In this document: piece by piece, positions 26,996-37,600 of the stretch
Numbering within the stretch: the stretch's first letter is position 1
How the letters are laid out: the number at the start of each line of letters is the position of its first letter
Assembly: GCF_014466955.1 (NCBI RefSeq)
Contig: NZ_AP023396.1
Coordinates: forward strand, 6,262,001-6,326,000
Length of the DNA stretch: 64,000 nucleotides
Direction: 5' to 3'
DNA from: Nocardia wallacei
GTDB lineage: Bacteria > Actinomycetota > Actinomycetes > Mycobacteriales > Mycobacteriaceae
Translations under genes and position numbers: made by a program
The notes under the pieces: generated by a model
Told to the model about the DNA's origin: nothing
The model's database searches: none
Seen by the model: the letters and a program-made list of their open reading frames with translations, nothing else

Positions 26996-29900
26996 TCAGC
27001 GGCAGGCGGGCCCGCCGTCGGTCACGTAGGTGCCGTCCTGCGCCAGGCGCGCCTGGGGCGAGAGCAGCATGTCGGCCTCCAACTGCCGGATCTGCCGCGA
27101 CGGCGTGCCGTCCGCGCCCAGCCGGCGGTCGGCGGGCCGCTCGTACAGCGGAGCGCCGCCGCACATGGCCTCGACGAACCGCTGCCGTCCGGCCAGCTGC
27201 CGCTCCTGCGCCCGGCGCAGGTACTCCTCGCGCCGCTGCGGGTCGATGGCCTGAACGAATGCCTGCGGGTGCACGACCGCGAGCAGCCCGGACACATGGC
27301 CGAAGCCGAGCGAGGTGACCAGACCGGCCTTGAGCGCGAACCGATCTCCGAACCGCAGCGGCTCACGCGCCCACACCAGGTGCGGGTACTCGGCCATCTT
27401 GTCGTCGACGCAGTCGAGGCTGCGGTTCGGCGGGATCACGCCCTGTTCCAGCACCTGGCACAGCCCGATCAGCTGGAAGGCCGCCGCGCCGCCCTTGGCG
27501 TGGCCGGTGAGCGACTTCTGCGAGATCACGAACAGCGGCGCGCCCTCAGACCGGCCCAGCGCGCCCGCGAGCCGCTCGTGCAGCTCCGACTCGTTGGGAT
27601 CGTTCGCGGCCGTGGAGGTGTCGTGCTTGGACACCACCGCGATGTCGTCCGGCCCCACTCCCAGCTTGCGCAGTTCGGCCGCCAGCCGCGACTGCGCGCC
27701 GCCCCGGCCCGCACCCAGCGCGCCCAGCCCGGGGGCCGGGATCGAGGTGTGCACGCCGTCGGCGAACGACTGCGCGTAGGCCACCACGCCCAGCACGGGC
27801 AGCCCGGCCTCCAGCGCGATGTCACCGCGCGCCAGCAGAACCGTTCCGCCGCCCTGGGATTCGACGAATCCGCCGCGGCGGCGGTCGTTGGCCCGGGAGA
27901 AGTAGCGGTCGCTGATGCCCTTGGCGCTCATCGCGGCCGAGTCGGCGGTGGCCGACATGTCACCGAAGCCGACGATGCCCTCGATACCGAGATCGTCGTA
28001 ACCACCGGCGACCACGACCTCGGCCTTGCCGAGCCGGATCTTGTCCACGCCCTCCTCGACCGACACCGCCGCGGTCGCGCACGCCGCGACCGGGTGGATC
28101 ATCCCGCCGTAGCTGCCGATGTAGGACTGCACCACATGCGCCAGAGCGACATTCGGCAGCGCCTCCTGCAGGATGTCGTTGGCGCGCGGCTCACCGAGCA
28201 GGTTGTCGATGTACAGCGACCGCATGGAGGACATGCCGCCCATACCGGTGCCCTGGGTGTTGGCCACCAGCGAGGGGTGCACCCAGCTCATCAGCTCGGC
28301 GGGGCTGAACCCGGCGGACAGGAACGCGTCCACGGTGCAGACGATGTTCCACAGCGCCACCCGGTCCACCGAACTCGCCATGTCCGGCGAGATGCCCCAC
28401 TTGGTCGGATCCCAGCCCTGCGGGATCTGACCGCCGACGGTGCGCGACAGCTTCGCCTTGCGCGGCACGCGAATCTCGGTGCCGGCCTGGCGAGTCACCT
28501 GCCAGTCACCGGAATCCGGCACCGGCGCGACGATCGTGTGCTCCGGATCGGCGGCCTGGAAGGCGCGCGCCTCGGCCTCGCTGGTGACCACGAACGACAG
28601 GTCCTTGTCCAGGAACACCGAGGTCAGCAGCGGCGAGGTGTTGTCGACCATGGCGCCGTCGTCGCTGTAGCGGCGCACACCGCAGCGGGCCACGACCGTG
28701 TCGTGGTAGCGCTCGGCCACCTCCGACTCGTCCACGTACTCACCGGATTCGGCGTCGTACCAGCCGGGCTTGGGCTCGTTCTCCCAAGTCACCAGGCCGG
28801 TGGTCCACGCCAGCTCCAGCACGCCGGCCGCCGACAGCTCGTCGGAGACCTCCATCTCGAAGCGGGTGCGGGCCGAGCCGTAGGGGCCGAGTTCACCGGC
28901 GCCGACGATGACGACCATGTCGGTGAGATCGGCTGTCACCGTGCCCCATTCGGGCACCGGCAGCGCCGAGGTCAGCGTCGGCGGCGTGGGCAGGGCGGCG
29001 ATGGTCCGCTCGGCGGACGCCGATTCCGCTGTGCCGGAGTCGGTTTCGGCGTTCTCCGCCTCCTTCGCCAGCGCGGGCAGATCGAGCTTGGCGCGCGCCA
29101 GGCCGCCGGTCAGGTCGATCTGCTGCGGGCCGGACGCGGTCACCACGCGGGCGCGGCTGGTGCACCACTTCAGCAGCTCGTCGGCGATCTCCGTGGTCGA
29201 CCAGGTCTGCACACCGGCCTGCTCGACCGCCGCGACCAGCGGATCGTTGTGGCCCATCAGCCCGGTGCCGCGCACCCAGCCGATCAGCGCGTGCACCAGG
29301 GTGACCCGCTGCGACCACGACTTCTCCACCTTCCACTTGGCGACCACGGCGTCCAGCGCCGCCTTGGACTCGCCGTAGGCGCCGTCACCGCCGAAGATGC
29401 CGCGGTTGGGCGAACCCGGCAGCACCACATGCAGTTTCGCGTCCACGTCGTGGTCGGCGCCGAGGCCGGACAGGCCGCCGATGAGGCGCTCCACCGACCA
29501 CAGCAGCACCCGCATCTCCATCTCGGCGCGGGCCCCGGCGTCGGCCAGGTCGCCCGCCACCCGCGGGGCCGCGAAGGGCAGCAGCAGCGTCGGCGTCATC
29601 GCCGGTTTGACGAGAATCTTCGCGCCACCGGCGTTGTCGGTCTGCTCGTTGCCCACCCAGTCGATCAGCGCGTCGACGTCGGCGTAGGACGCCATGTTGG
29701 CGGGCACCACCCACAGGGCCGCGCCGTGCCGGGCGTTCTCGCGGTAGAGGCGCTTGTAGAACCCGAGCCGGTTGTCATCGAGCTTGGAGGTGGTGACGAC
29801 GACCGTCGCGCCGCCACCGAGCAGGCGCCCCGCGGCCGCGGCCGCGATGGAGCCCTTGCTGGCTCCGGTGATCACGGCGATGTCCGAGGACCAGGTACCG

Positions 29901-32900
29901 GCCTGCTCGGTGTCCAGCGCCGCCTCGGCGATCCGCTCGTAGACCCCGGCGAGCACCGAGCGCGCCTCCGCCATCGCCCGCTGCCGCCACCAGTTCGCCT
30001 GCGCCGCAACGGTTTCACCCGCACCGACGAAGGTGTCGACCGGCAGCTCACCGAGGTCGGCGTCGTCGCCGAGCCACAGCCGCGCCAGATCCTCGCGGGC
30101 GGTGGCCCAGCGGTCGTCGATCAGCACCGCCTTGCGGCCGTCGAAGGCCGGGGCGACCAATCGCGGCCAGTCCGAACCGAGTTCGGCCGACACCAGGTCG
30201 ACCAGCGAGTCGTCGGTGGCCTCCGGCGCGGACGCCTGCTCGGCCAGCCCCAGCTGCTCCAACACGACTCGGGCGGCCGTGGCCAGTACACCGTCGCGAC
30301 CGGTGATCTGCTCGGTGAACTCGCCCAGCGCGGCGGCGTCGACGGTCGCGCCGCCGCCACCACCGGCGGCGGGCAGCGAGACGCTGACTCCGCGCCGGGC
30401 GGCCACCGACTGCACGGCGGCGTCGATCGCGGCGTCCACGGCGGCACCGTCGCCGAGCGCACCCGAGACCAGGCCGCCCAGGTCGCCACCGCGCACGCTG
30501 GCGCCCTCGCGGGTCCCGAGCGACACCTCGGCGGTGACGTGGTGGGCCCAGCCGTCACCGAGTTCCCACACCTTCTTCACACGGTCGGCGATGGCCGCCG
30601 GGCGCTTGCCGGAGGGGCCGAACACCTTGCGCAGGTGGTCGCCGACGGCGTCGGACAGCACCGAGCCGAACGGCTTGTAGGTGCGGGCCAGGCGCTCCAC
30701 GGTCGCCGAGAGCGCGCCCATGTCGGCGTCGGCGGCGCCGTCGATGGCGCCCAGCGACAGTTCCGAGCCGAGGTCGACCAGCAGCTGGTTACGCCGCGAG
30801 GACACGCCGTCGCACAGGCTCTCGATGGTGTCCACCGGGCCGATCTGGTCCAGGCGCAGCTTGGTCCACAGGGCGATCAGCACGCGGGTGGCGTCGGCGG
30901 CGGTGAACGGGATGTCGTCCGGACGCGGACCGCCGGAGGCGGCGACCGGGGCCGGAGCGGCAGCGGCCGGAGCGGCAGCGGCGGCCGGGACCTGTTCGGC
31001 CGCAACCTCTTCCGGCTCCTCCACCGGAGCCGGGTCGGTGTCGGTGGAATACACCACCCCGGCCTCGCGCTCGATATTGAGCACCTCGACCTTGGCGGTG
31101 GCGAACTGCGGCAGCTTCAACGTGTTGGTGGCCAGGTTCGCCACGGTCGGCGTCGCGGCCAGGCCGATCTCGACGAAACGCTCCACCCCGAGCCCGCCCT
31201 CGGCCGGGTCGCCGAACAGCAGGTCCTGGGTCTCGATCCAGCGCACCGGGCTGGCGAACTGCCAGGCCAGCAGCTCGATCAGCACCACCCGGCACAGCTC
31301 GTTCGGGCGCGCGGACCAGTTCTCCCAGTCGGCCAGCACCCGGGCCAGCGGCTCGGACGGGACCAGCTCCGCGATCTCGGTGAGGAACTCGCGCTCCAGC
31401 GAGAAGGGTCGCGGCACCAGGTTCGGAATGTAGCGTCCCGCAAGGACTTCGGGGTGCAGGTTCTCCGGCAGCAGGTCCTCGAGCTTCTGCCGGAACTCCG
31501 GCACGCCCTTGCGCAGCACGGTCGAATGGAACGGCACGTCGATGCCGGGCACCAGCACGAAGGCCCGCTTGCCGCCGAATTCCGCACGGCGGCGCTCGAT
31601 CTCGGCCTCCAGCTCCTCGAGGCCCTTGACCGTGCCGGCGATCGCGTACTGCGAGCCGCGCAGGTTCAGGTTGACGACCTCGAGAAATTCACCGGCACGA
31701 GTTGCGACCTCCGCGACGAAGTCGACGACCTCGGCGTCGGGCAGTCCGATCTGCGACGGCCGGATGGCGGCCATGCGATAGTCGCTGCGGCCCTGGGCAT
31801 CCCGCGGCACCAGCTCGTGCATGGCCGAGCCGCGCTGGAACACCACCTCGAGCACGGCCTCCAGCGGCAGCACCCCGGCGACCGCGGCGAGTGCGTTGTA
31901 CTCGCCGACCGAGTGCCCGGCCAGCATCGCGCCCTCGACGAAGGCCCCGGCCTCGCGCAGCTCGGCCACCTGGGCGACGCCCAGGGTCGCCATCGCGACC
32001 TGGGTGAACTGCGTCAGGTGCAGCACGCCCTGCGGGTGGCGGTACTCCACGCCGCGGGCCTTGAGGTAGGTCGGGTTGTCGCGCACCACGGCCAGGATGG
32101 AGAAGCCCAGCGCCTCGCGGGTGTGCTTGTCGGCGCGGTCCCACACCTGCTTCGCCGCCTTGGAGCGCGAGCGAGCATCCAGGCCCATCCCCTTGGACTG
32201 GATGCCCTGACCGGGGAAGGCGTACACGGTCTTGGGCGCGGCGAGCCGGCCGGTGCCGGTCATCACCAGTTCGCCCGCGGCGCGGCAGGAGACCTCGATG
32301 ATCTCGCTGCCCTGGTCGACGGCGATCCGCTCGACCCGCACGTCGATCTCGGCGCCGGGTCGCACCATGCCCAGGAACCGGGTGGTCCAGGCGGTGAGAG
32401 TCCGTGCGGGAACCGGGGATTCGGGGTCGACGGCGGACACCGCGTGCTGCGCGGCGGCCGACAGCCACATGCCGTGCACGATCGGGCTGCCCAGCCCGGC
32501 CAGCTTGGCGGCGTTGTCGCTGGTGTGAATCGGGTTGTGGTCACCGGACACCGCGGCGAAGGCGGCCATGGCGCGCGGCGCGACCATGGTGAGATCGCGG
32601 CGGCGGCGCCGCGGGGTGTCGGTGGCGGAGTCGGAGACGGTGCCCGCGGCGCGCGGCGGATCGGTGAGTTCACCGGCGCCGGTGCGGCCGCGAATCGCGA
32701 AGCGCTCCACCAGTTTCGCCACGGTCGGGGTCTCGAGGCCGTGATCGCGCATCACGCCGACGGTGACGTTCACCTCGACGACGCGGCCCAGGTCGGTGTC
32801 GAGCACCGACGCGGACTCGGCGCGCACGCTGAGCACCGCCGCGCTGTCGGGCAGCGCACCCACCAGTTCGATCCGGTGATCGAGGTGCACCAGATCCAGC

Positions 32901-35900
32901 ATGCCCTCGATGACGGCGGCGCCCGCATCGGTGCGACCGGCACCGAGCACCGCGAAGACGGCGGGCCAGCACGCGCCCACCAGCACGTCCGGCACGGTGC
33001 GGCCGATGGTGCTCAGGCTCGGCGGCAGCCCGGAGCCGGTGACTCCGGCGTGGTCGGCGATCAGATCCGGGGTCCAGGCCGTGTTGACGTGCGCGACGTG
33101 GATGCCGTCGACGGACTTGACCTCCGGCAGCGACTGCCCGGCGGCGACCGCCAGCAGCGCCGACATGGCGGCCTCGGCATCGTCCTCGGTGATCACCGGC
33201 GCGCCGCCGTTGTAGACCGAGGCGGGCACGGTGATGCGGATGCGCACCGCGTCCCGGCCCTGCCCGTTTTCGCCCGGGTGGGAGCCCTGCGTGGTTCCGC
33301 TCGCCGCCGTCTCCGGGCTCTGACCACCCGGGCGGGGCAGCGGCACCGAAAGTTCCACGTACGCATGGTCGTTCGTGGGGCCCTCGGTGGCGCGCAGGGT
33401 CGCACCGGTCGGCGGGTGCTTGGCGCCCTTGCCGTTCATGGTCCACTCGCTCAGATCACCGAGCCGGTGGATCGGGTTGACCGTGGTGCGTCCGGCCCAC
33501 TGCACATCCGGCGCGGCGAGCACGATGTCGATCGCGCCCGCGGCGACCTCGACGCGGCGGCGGCCGTCGACCGCCTTCGGCGTCACGCCGTCGCGCATCA
33601 GCGCGTAGGCAGTGTTCTGTTCGAACCGGTCCAGCAGCTCGCCGACCGGCTCGTCGACCCGGGTGATGCCCGCGACGGACACCGTGCCCGGGATGACACA
33701 CACCTGGTCGGCGGAGTAGCGCGGGTCGTGGGCCTGCCACAGCGAGTCCGACCGCCACCAGCGCCGCACGTCCTGATCGACGACCGGCACGAAGTTCACC
33801 GGCTTGCCCGGGGTCTTGCACAGCGAGACGAAGAACGGCACGTCGGCCGGATGCAGCACGGTGTTCGCGGCGGCGGGGTACTGCTCCTTCAACGCGCAGA
33901 TCGCCTGCACCGGCTGCTCGAACGCGTCGTCATCGCCGAACAGGGTCGCGATCTCGCCGCGGTCGGCGGGGTGCAGCCGCGATTCGGTGCGGCGCATCAT
34001 CTCCGCGAACCGGTCGCGCCAGGTGATGTCCAGCCACACCGAGCGGGTGGCGTCGGCGATTGCCTCGCCCAGGTCGCTGCCGCAGTCGAAGTCCCTGCGG
34101 CGGTCCAGGCCGACCGCGAGTTCGACGTAGCGCTCCAGCCATTCCAGGTAGGTCATGGTGGCGACGTCGCCGAAGTACGGCTTGGCGGTGCTGTTGAGCG
34201 CCTCGATGATCTCCGCGCGCCGCTCGGCGACCGCGTCGGCGTCCCCGGCGACCTCGTCCAGCAGGCGGCCGGTGCGCGAGGCCGAGTTGTCGATCTCGTG
34301 GATGTCGGCGCCCAATTGGCTTCGGCCGGACGCCATTCCGCCGACCGCGGTGCCCGCGCCCACCCAGTCGGGGGTGCCGGGGGTGTCGACCAGCAGCTGC
34401 TTCACCTCGGGGGCCGTGGTGGCCTCCAGTGTCGCCATCGCGGCGGTGCCGACCAGCACACCGTCCAGCGGCATGGCCGGATAACCGTGTGCCACAGACC
34501 ATTCGCCGGTCAGGTACTCGGTGGAGCGCTCGGGGGTCCCGATGCCGCCGCCGACGCAGACCACCACGTTGGCGCGGTTGCGCAGCTCGGCGTAGGTCTC
34601 CAGCAGCAGATCGTCGAGGTCCTCCCAGGAGTGGTGACCGCCGGCCTTGCCGCCCTCGATGTGCATGATCACCGGGTAGTCGCCGACCGCGTCGGCGATG
34701 CGCAGCACCGCGCGGATCTGCGCGACGGTGCCGGGCTTGAACGCGACGTGGGTGATGCCGACCTCGGAGAGTTCCTCGATCAGCGCCACGGCCTCGTCCA
34801 GTTCGGGGATCCCCGCGGTGACGATCACGCCGTCGAGCGGCGCGCCCGCCGACCGTGCCCGCTGCACCAGCCGCTTGCCGCCCAGCTGCAGCTTCCACAG
34901 GTAGGGGTCGAGGAACAGCGAGTTGAACTGCACCGCGCGACCCGGGTGCAGCAGCGTCCGCAATTCGGCCACCCGGTCGGCGAAGATCTGCTCGGTCACC
35001 TGGCCGCCGCCGGCGAGTTCGGCCCAGTGGCCCGCATTGGCCGCGGCCGCAACGATTTTCGCGTCGACCGTGGTGGGCGTCATGCCCGCCAGCAGGATCG
35101 GCGAGCGGCCGGTCAGGCGGGTGAAGGAGGTCTCGACCACGACGCGGCCGTTGGGCAGGCGCACCGGCCGGGGTGCGAACGCCGACCACGCCGGGGCCAC
35201 CTCGGGCGCGGCGCCCGGGGTGAACAGGCTGCGCTGCCCGGGACGGGTCGCGACCGGGACGGCGCCGACGCCGGTGCCCTTCAGCGAGCCCTGGGTCAGC
35301 CGGGTCAGCAGATCGCCGGGGCCGAGATCCAGAATCCAGTGGGCGTCGGCCGAAACCACTCCGTCGACGATCTCCACCCAGTCGACCGGGTCGACCAGGA
35401 TCGCGCGCGCCAGCTCGGCGGCCAGCTCGGTGTCGATGTCGCACTGGGTGGCCCATGCCGTCACCAGGTCGACCGTGTCGGCCAGTGCCGGGTGGTGGAA
35501 CGCCACCTCGACCTCGACATCCTCGAACACCGGCGCGAACACGGCGCCGCCACGCTTCTTGGCGTCCCGGTCGCGGGTCTGCTCGTCGTGGATCCGGGCG
35601 CAGTGCTGCCGCACCCGGTCGAGCTGGGATACGGTGCCGGACAACACGACTCGACGCCGTCCGTTGCGGATCGACACCACCGCGGCAACATTCGGGTCCA
35701 CGCCCCGCGAGACCTCGGCCACGACGGCGCGCAGCTGTTCCGGGTCGACGTTGGACACCGCGACCATCGGCGACTTCGCGCCCACCGGAATCAATCCGCG
35801 GCGGCGTGCCACCAGCGTCGCGGCGGCGCCGATCAATTGGGCCAGCGCCAGCAGTTCGGCGTCGCGCGCGCCGTGGGTCTCGGCGGCCTTGGCGGCGAGC

Positions 35901-36385
35901 AGGCCCTGCGAGTGGCCGACCACCGCGACCGGCGCGTGCTCGGCCGGGTCCAGTCCCTGCAGCCGCAGCGCCCGCAGCGCGGCCACCTGCGCCAGGAACA
36001 CGCCCGGCATGGAGACCGCGGCGGAACGCAGCACCTGCTCCGAGGGTGCGGCCGACACCTCACCCTCCAGGTCGGCGAGGTCGTCCTCGAGCATCCACCC
36101 GATCGGATCGAAGCCGACGGGCCGCACCACCAGCAGCTGCTCCGCGACCGGCGCGAGCACGGCCGCGGCCTCGTTCACCAGGGCGGTCAGTTCCGGTTCC
36201 AGCGCGCTGTCGCGCCCGATCTCCTCCAGCTCACCCAGCCATTGCGCGCCCTGCCCGCCGAAGGCCAGCGCGTACGTCTCCCCGGCCAGCAGCCGGTCCA
36301 GCAGTGACGACTTGATCGCCGTATCCGGAGTTCCCCCAACAATCTTGGCGTTCGATCCGGTCTCGGTGCTCTCGTTGATCGTCAA
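26996..36385 (-). CDS. fas: Type I fatty acid synthase (multidomain, single polypeptide)
   Basis: About 3129 residues, compared with 3069 in M. tuberculosis Fas, with the same domain order. Acyltransferase: GHSQG near residue 157. Enoyl reductase: AGMTPTTVDAK near 433. Hot-dog dehydratase: SGDHNPIHT near 1280. Malonyl/palmitoyl transferase: AGHSVGEY near 1492. ACP: DGVSSRRNQ near 1862. Ketoreductase: ITGASKGSI near 2175. Ketosynthase: VAACATAAVSVEEG near 2767. It makes the C16-C26 acyl-CoAs used for membrane lipids and mycolic-acid precursors in the cytoplasm. I chose the TTG at 36385 because AAGGAAG lies nine bases upstream and TINESTETG fits the family start; the frame is open to 36490. AcpS next door activates it. 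Confidence 0.97.
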   Translation of the reverse strand: MTINESTETGSNAKIVGGTPDTAIKSSLLDRLLAGETYALAFGGQGAQWLGELEEIGRDSALEPELTALVNEAAAVLAPVAEQLLVVRPVGFDPIGWMLEDDLADLEGEVSAAPSEQVLRSAAVSMPGVFLAQVAALRALRLQGLDPAEHAPVAVVGHSQGLLAAKAAETHGARDAELLALAQLIGAAATLVARRRGLIPVGAKSPMVAVSNVDPEQLRAVVAEVSRGVDPNVAAVVSIRNGRRRVVLSGTVSQLDRVRQHCARIHDEQTRDRDAKKRGGAVFAPVFEDVEVEVAFHHPALADTVDLVTAWATQCDIDTELAAELARAILVDPVDWVEIVDGVVSADAHWILDLGPGDLLTRLTQGSLKGTGVGAVPVATRPGQRSLFTPGAAPEVAPAWSAFAPRPVRLPNGRVVVETSFTRLTGRSPILLAGMTPTTVDAKIVAAAANAGHWAELAGGGQVTEQIFADRVAELRTLLHPGRAVQFNSLFLDPYLWKLQLGGKRLVQRARSAGAPLDGVIVTAGIPELDEAVALIEELSEVGITHVAFKPGTVAQIRAVLRIADAVGDYPVIMHIEGGKAGGHHSWEDLDDLLLETYAELRNRANVVVCVGGGIGTPERSTEYLTGEWSVAHGYPAMPLDGVLVGTAAMATLEATTAPEVKQLLVDTPGTPDWVGAGTAVGGMASGRSQLGADIHEIDNSASRTGRLLDEVAGDADAVAERRAEIIEALNSTAKPYFGDVATMTYLEWLERYVELAVGLDRRRDFDCGSDLGEAIADATRSVWLDITWRDRFAEMMRRTESRLHPADRGEIATLFGDDDAFEQPVQAICALKEQYPAAANTVLHPADVPFFVSLCKTPGKPVNFVPVVDQDVRRWWRSDSLWQAHDPRYSADQVCVIPGTVSVAGITRVDEPVGELLDRFEQNTAYALMRDGVTPKAVDGRRRVEVAAGAIDIVLAAPDVQWAGRTTVNPIHRLGDLSEWTMNGKGAKHPPTGATLRATEGPTNDHAYVELSVPLPRPGGQSPETAASGTTQGSHPGENGQGRDAVRIRITVPASVYNGGAPVITEDDAEAAMSALLAVAAGQSLPEVKSVDGIHVAHVNTAWTPDLIADHAGVTGSGLPPSLSTIGRTVPDVLVGACWPAVFAVLGAGRTDAGAAVIEGMLDLVHLDHRIELVGALPDSAAVLSVRAESASVLDTDLGRVVEVNVTVGVMRDHGLETPTVAKLVERFAIRGRTGAGELTDPPRAAGTVSDSATDTPRRRRRDLTMVAPRAMAAFAAVSGDHNPIHTSDNAAKLAGLGSPIVHGMWLSAAAQHAVSAVDPESPVPARTLTAWTTRFLGMVRPGAEIDVRVERIAVDQGSEIIEVSCRAAGELVMTGTGRLAAPKTVYAFPGQGIQSKGMGLDARSRSKAAKQVWDRADKHTREALGFSILAVVRDNPTYLKARGVEYRHPQGVLHLTQFTQVAMATLGVAQVAELREAGAFVEGAMLAGHSVGEYNALAAVAGVLPLEAVLEVVFQRGSAMHELVPRDAQGRSDYRMAAIRPSQIGLPDAEVVDFVAEVATRAGEFLEVVNLNLRGSQYAIAGTVKGLEELEAEIERRRAEFGGKRAFVLVPGIDVPFHSTVLRKGVPEFRQKLEDLLPENLHPEVLAGRYIPNLVPRPFSLEREFLTEIAELVPSEPLARVLADWENWSARPNELCRVVLIELLAWQFASPVRWIETQDLLFGDPAEGGLGVERFVEIGLAATPTVANLATNTLKLPQFATAKVEVLNIEREAGVVYSTDTDPAPVEEPEEVAAEQVPAAAAAPAAAAPAPVAASGGPRPDDIPFTAADATRVLIALWTKLRLDQIGPVDTIESLCDGVSSRRNQLLVDLGSELSLGAIDGAADADMGALSATVERLARTYKPFGSVLSDAVGDHLRKVFGPSGKRPAAIADRVKKVWELGDGWAHHVTAEVSLGTREGASVRGGDLGGLVSGALGDGAAVDAAIDAAVQSVAARRGVSVSLPAAGGGGGATVDAAALGEFTEQITGRDGVLATAARVVLEQLGLAEQASAPEATDDSLVDLVSAELGSDWPRLVAPAFDGRKAVLIDDRWATAREDLARLWLGDDADLGELPVDTFVGAGETVAAQANWWRQRAMAEARSVLAGVYERIAEAALDTEQAGTWSSDIAVITGASKGSIAAAAAGRLLGGGATVVVTTSKLDDNRLGFYKRLYRENARHGAALWVVPANMASYADVDALIDWVGNEQTDNAGGAKILVKPAMTPTLLLPFAAPRVAGDLADAGARAEMEMRVLLWSVERLIGGLSGLGADHDVDAKLHVVLPGSPNRGIFGGDGAYGESKAALDAVVAKWKVEKSWSQRVTLVHALIGWVRGTGLMGHNDPLVAAVEQAGVQTWSTTEIADELLKWCTSRARVVTASGPQQIDLTGGLARAKLDLPALAKEAENAETDSGTAESASAERTIAALPTPPTLTSALPVPEWGTVTADLTDMVVIVGAGELGPYGSARTRFEMEVSDELSAAGVLELAWTTGLVTWENEPKPGWYDAESGEYVDESEVAERYHDTVVARCGVRRYSDDGAMVDNTSPLLTSVFLDKDLSFVVTSEAEARAFQAADPEHTIVAPVPDSGDWQVTRQAGTEIRVPRKAKLSRTVGGQIPQGWDPTKWGISPDMASSVDRVALWNIVCTVDAFLSAGFSPAELMSWVHPSLVANTQGTGMGGMSSMRSLYIDNLLGEPRANDILQEALPNVALAHVVQSYIGSYGGMIHPVAACATAAVSVEEGVDKIRLGKAEVVVAGGYDDLGIEGIVGFGDMSATADSAAMSAKGISDRYFSRANDRRRGGFVESQGGGTVLLARGDIALEAGLPVLGVVAYAQSFADGVHTSIPAPGLGALGAGRGGAQSRLAAELRKLGVGPDDIAVVSKHDTSTAANDPNESELHERLAGALGRSEGAPLFVISQKSLTGHAKGGAAAFQLIGLCQVLEQGVIPPNRSLDCVDDKMAEYPHLVWAREPLRFGDRFALKAGLVTSLGFGHVSGLLAVVHPQAFVQAIDPQRREEYLRRAQERQLAGRQRFVEAMCGGAPLYERPADRRLGADGTPSRQIRQLEADMLLSPQARLAQDGTYVTDGGPACR

Positions 36386-36770
36386 GACGTTCGACTTCCT
36401 TACTCGTGGCGGCTGGTCCCTCGTGGGGGCCGCTGTCCATGCGCAGGTGTCCCTCGCCCCTGAGGACCTGATGAAACCCGAGGATCGCACAAATCATGAG
36501 GAAATCCTCACGTTTGCCGACCGGTCACCGTCACTACCGCCCAGTATTTCGGTACGTCCGTACAAGAACGATCCCAAACATGACCCTCCCTCATATTTGA
36601 ACCCGCTGGTGGAGCCAGTTACACCGCCGTAGGAAAGTTGAGGGTCCCTCACATTGGCCGTTACCCTATTGTTATAATCCCAGGTCGTGTTACTCGTGGG
36701 TACGAAACACCCCGGGGGAACTTCATGATGGCGGTCAAGCCCGGTAGAGTTTGGACGGTCGTACCACCAC
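36386..36770. promoter_or_regulatory. Divergent promoter region of fas and tRNA-Leu
   Basis: No gene is visible in this 385-bp region. It contains the inverted repeat TGAGGA-AA-TCCTCA at 36497-36510, about 110 bp upstream of the fas start. That is a plausible site for a fas regulator. The tRNA gene must be transcribed rightward from the other end. Confidence 0.45.
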
Positions 36771-36852
<82 letters not shown>

Positions 36853-36885
36853 CAGATTCCCGGCAAATCTGCCGGATCTGCGTGC

Positions 36886-36913
36886 CGTGTGTTCGAGCGC
36901 ACTCGAACACACG
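36886..36913. terminator. Terminator hairpin after tRNA-Leu
   Basis: A 12-bp perfect stem CGTGTGTTCGAG/CTCGAACACACG with a CGCA loop begins 33 bp after the tRNA. A smaller CCGGCA/TGCCGG hairpin precedes it. Confidence 0.7.
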
Positions 36914-37015
36914 GAGGTGACCTGGGAAAATGCGCACCCACCTGCGACAACCTCTGACATGTCCGCCGGGATCGGCGGACAACCGCCCGGCCACCGGATG
37001 CGAACGGGGCCGCCC

Positions 37016-37600
37016 ATGATTCCACCGCTGCTCCCTCCGCAGGCCACGCTCGAACAGCTGATCCGCGGACCACTGCCCGGACCACCGGAACCGGCTCCGG
37101 GACCCGACGACGACATCCTCTTCGGCGTCTCGACACTCGGCGAGGCCGGCCGAGTCCTCGACCGGTATCTGATGTCAGCACTCGAATGGGCACCGGGAAC
37201 GCACCTGCAGATCCCGCCCCTGGACGACCTTCTGCTCGCAGGCCCCTCCCCTGACGGCCCGGTCCGTGTCACCGCCGAGGGCTATTTCCGCATCCCATTC
37301 CGCCAGCGACGCCGAGTCGGGCTTCTCATCGGCCACCGCGTCCTACTGAGCGGACCACATCACCAAACCCGAACAACGCGCCACTGCGTGCCTACGCGAT
37401 CCGCCCGCGGGTTAACGACTTTCACCCCGCCCGTCATCGGCATGGGCTACATCGCCACCTACGCCGCCCGGCACGGGGTTCAATGTCGGTGTCCTCAACG
37501 CCGAGGCCCACGGCCTGGGCATCACCGAAACCATCGACCTGGTGAACACGGCCCGGCCGCACTGGGCAGGATTCAACGCGCCAAAGAATATTTCATGTGA
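37016..37600 (+). CDS. AbrB-like swapped-hairpin domain protein, probably decayed
   Basis: Residues from about 25 to 115 carry GEAGRVLDRYLMSALEWAPGTHL, RVTAEGYFRIPFRQRRRVGLLIGHRVLLSG. This is the pattern of actinobacterial AbrB/MazE-type DNA-binding proteins, in which a strand pair is followed by Y-x-R-I/L-P and G-x-R-V/L-L. After this the frame loses family resemblance and runs into a fragment of a different gene (37382-37607), so the natural C-terminus seems lost. Starts at 36959 or 37016 are both possible. I regard it as a broken gene or a chimera left by deletion. Confidence 0.4.
   Translation: MIPPLLPPQATLEQLIRGPLPGPPEPAPGPDDDILFGVSTLGEAGRVLDRYLMSALEWAPGTHLQIPPLDDLLLAGPSPDGPVRVTAEGYFRIPFRQRRRVGLLIGHRVLLSGPHHQTRTTRHCVPTRSARGLTTFTPPVIGMGYIATYAARHGVQCRCPQRRGPRPGHHRNHRPGEHGPAALGRIQRAKEYFM

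Noticed and set aside
26774..36307. A 3177-codon open frame on the plus strand opposite fas
   Set aside because: It is the antisense shadow of the fas gene. Its composition is rich in His, Arg and Gln with no domains, and the minus-strand frame matches type I fatty acid synthase over its whole length.
37016..37600. A complete radical SAM enzyme
   Set aside because: Only the B12-binding-type start is recognisable, two frameshifts are needed, and no CxxxCxxC cluster follows.
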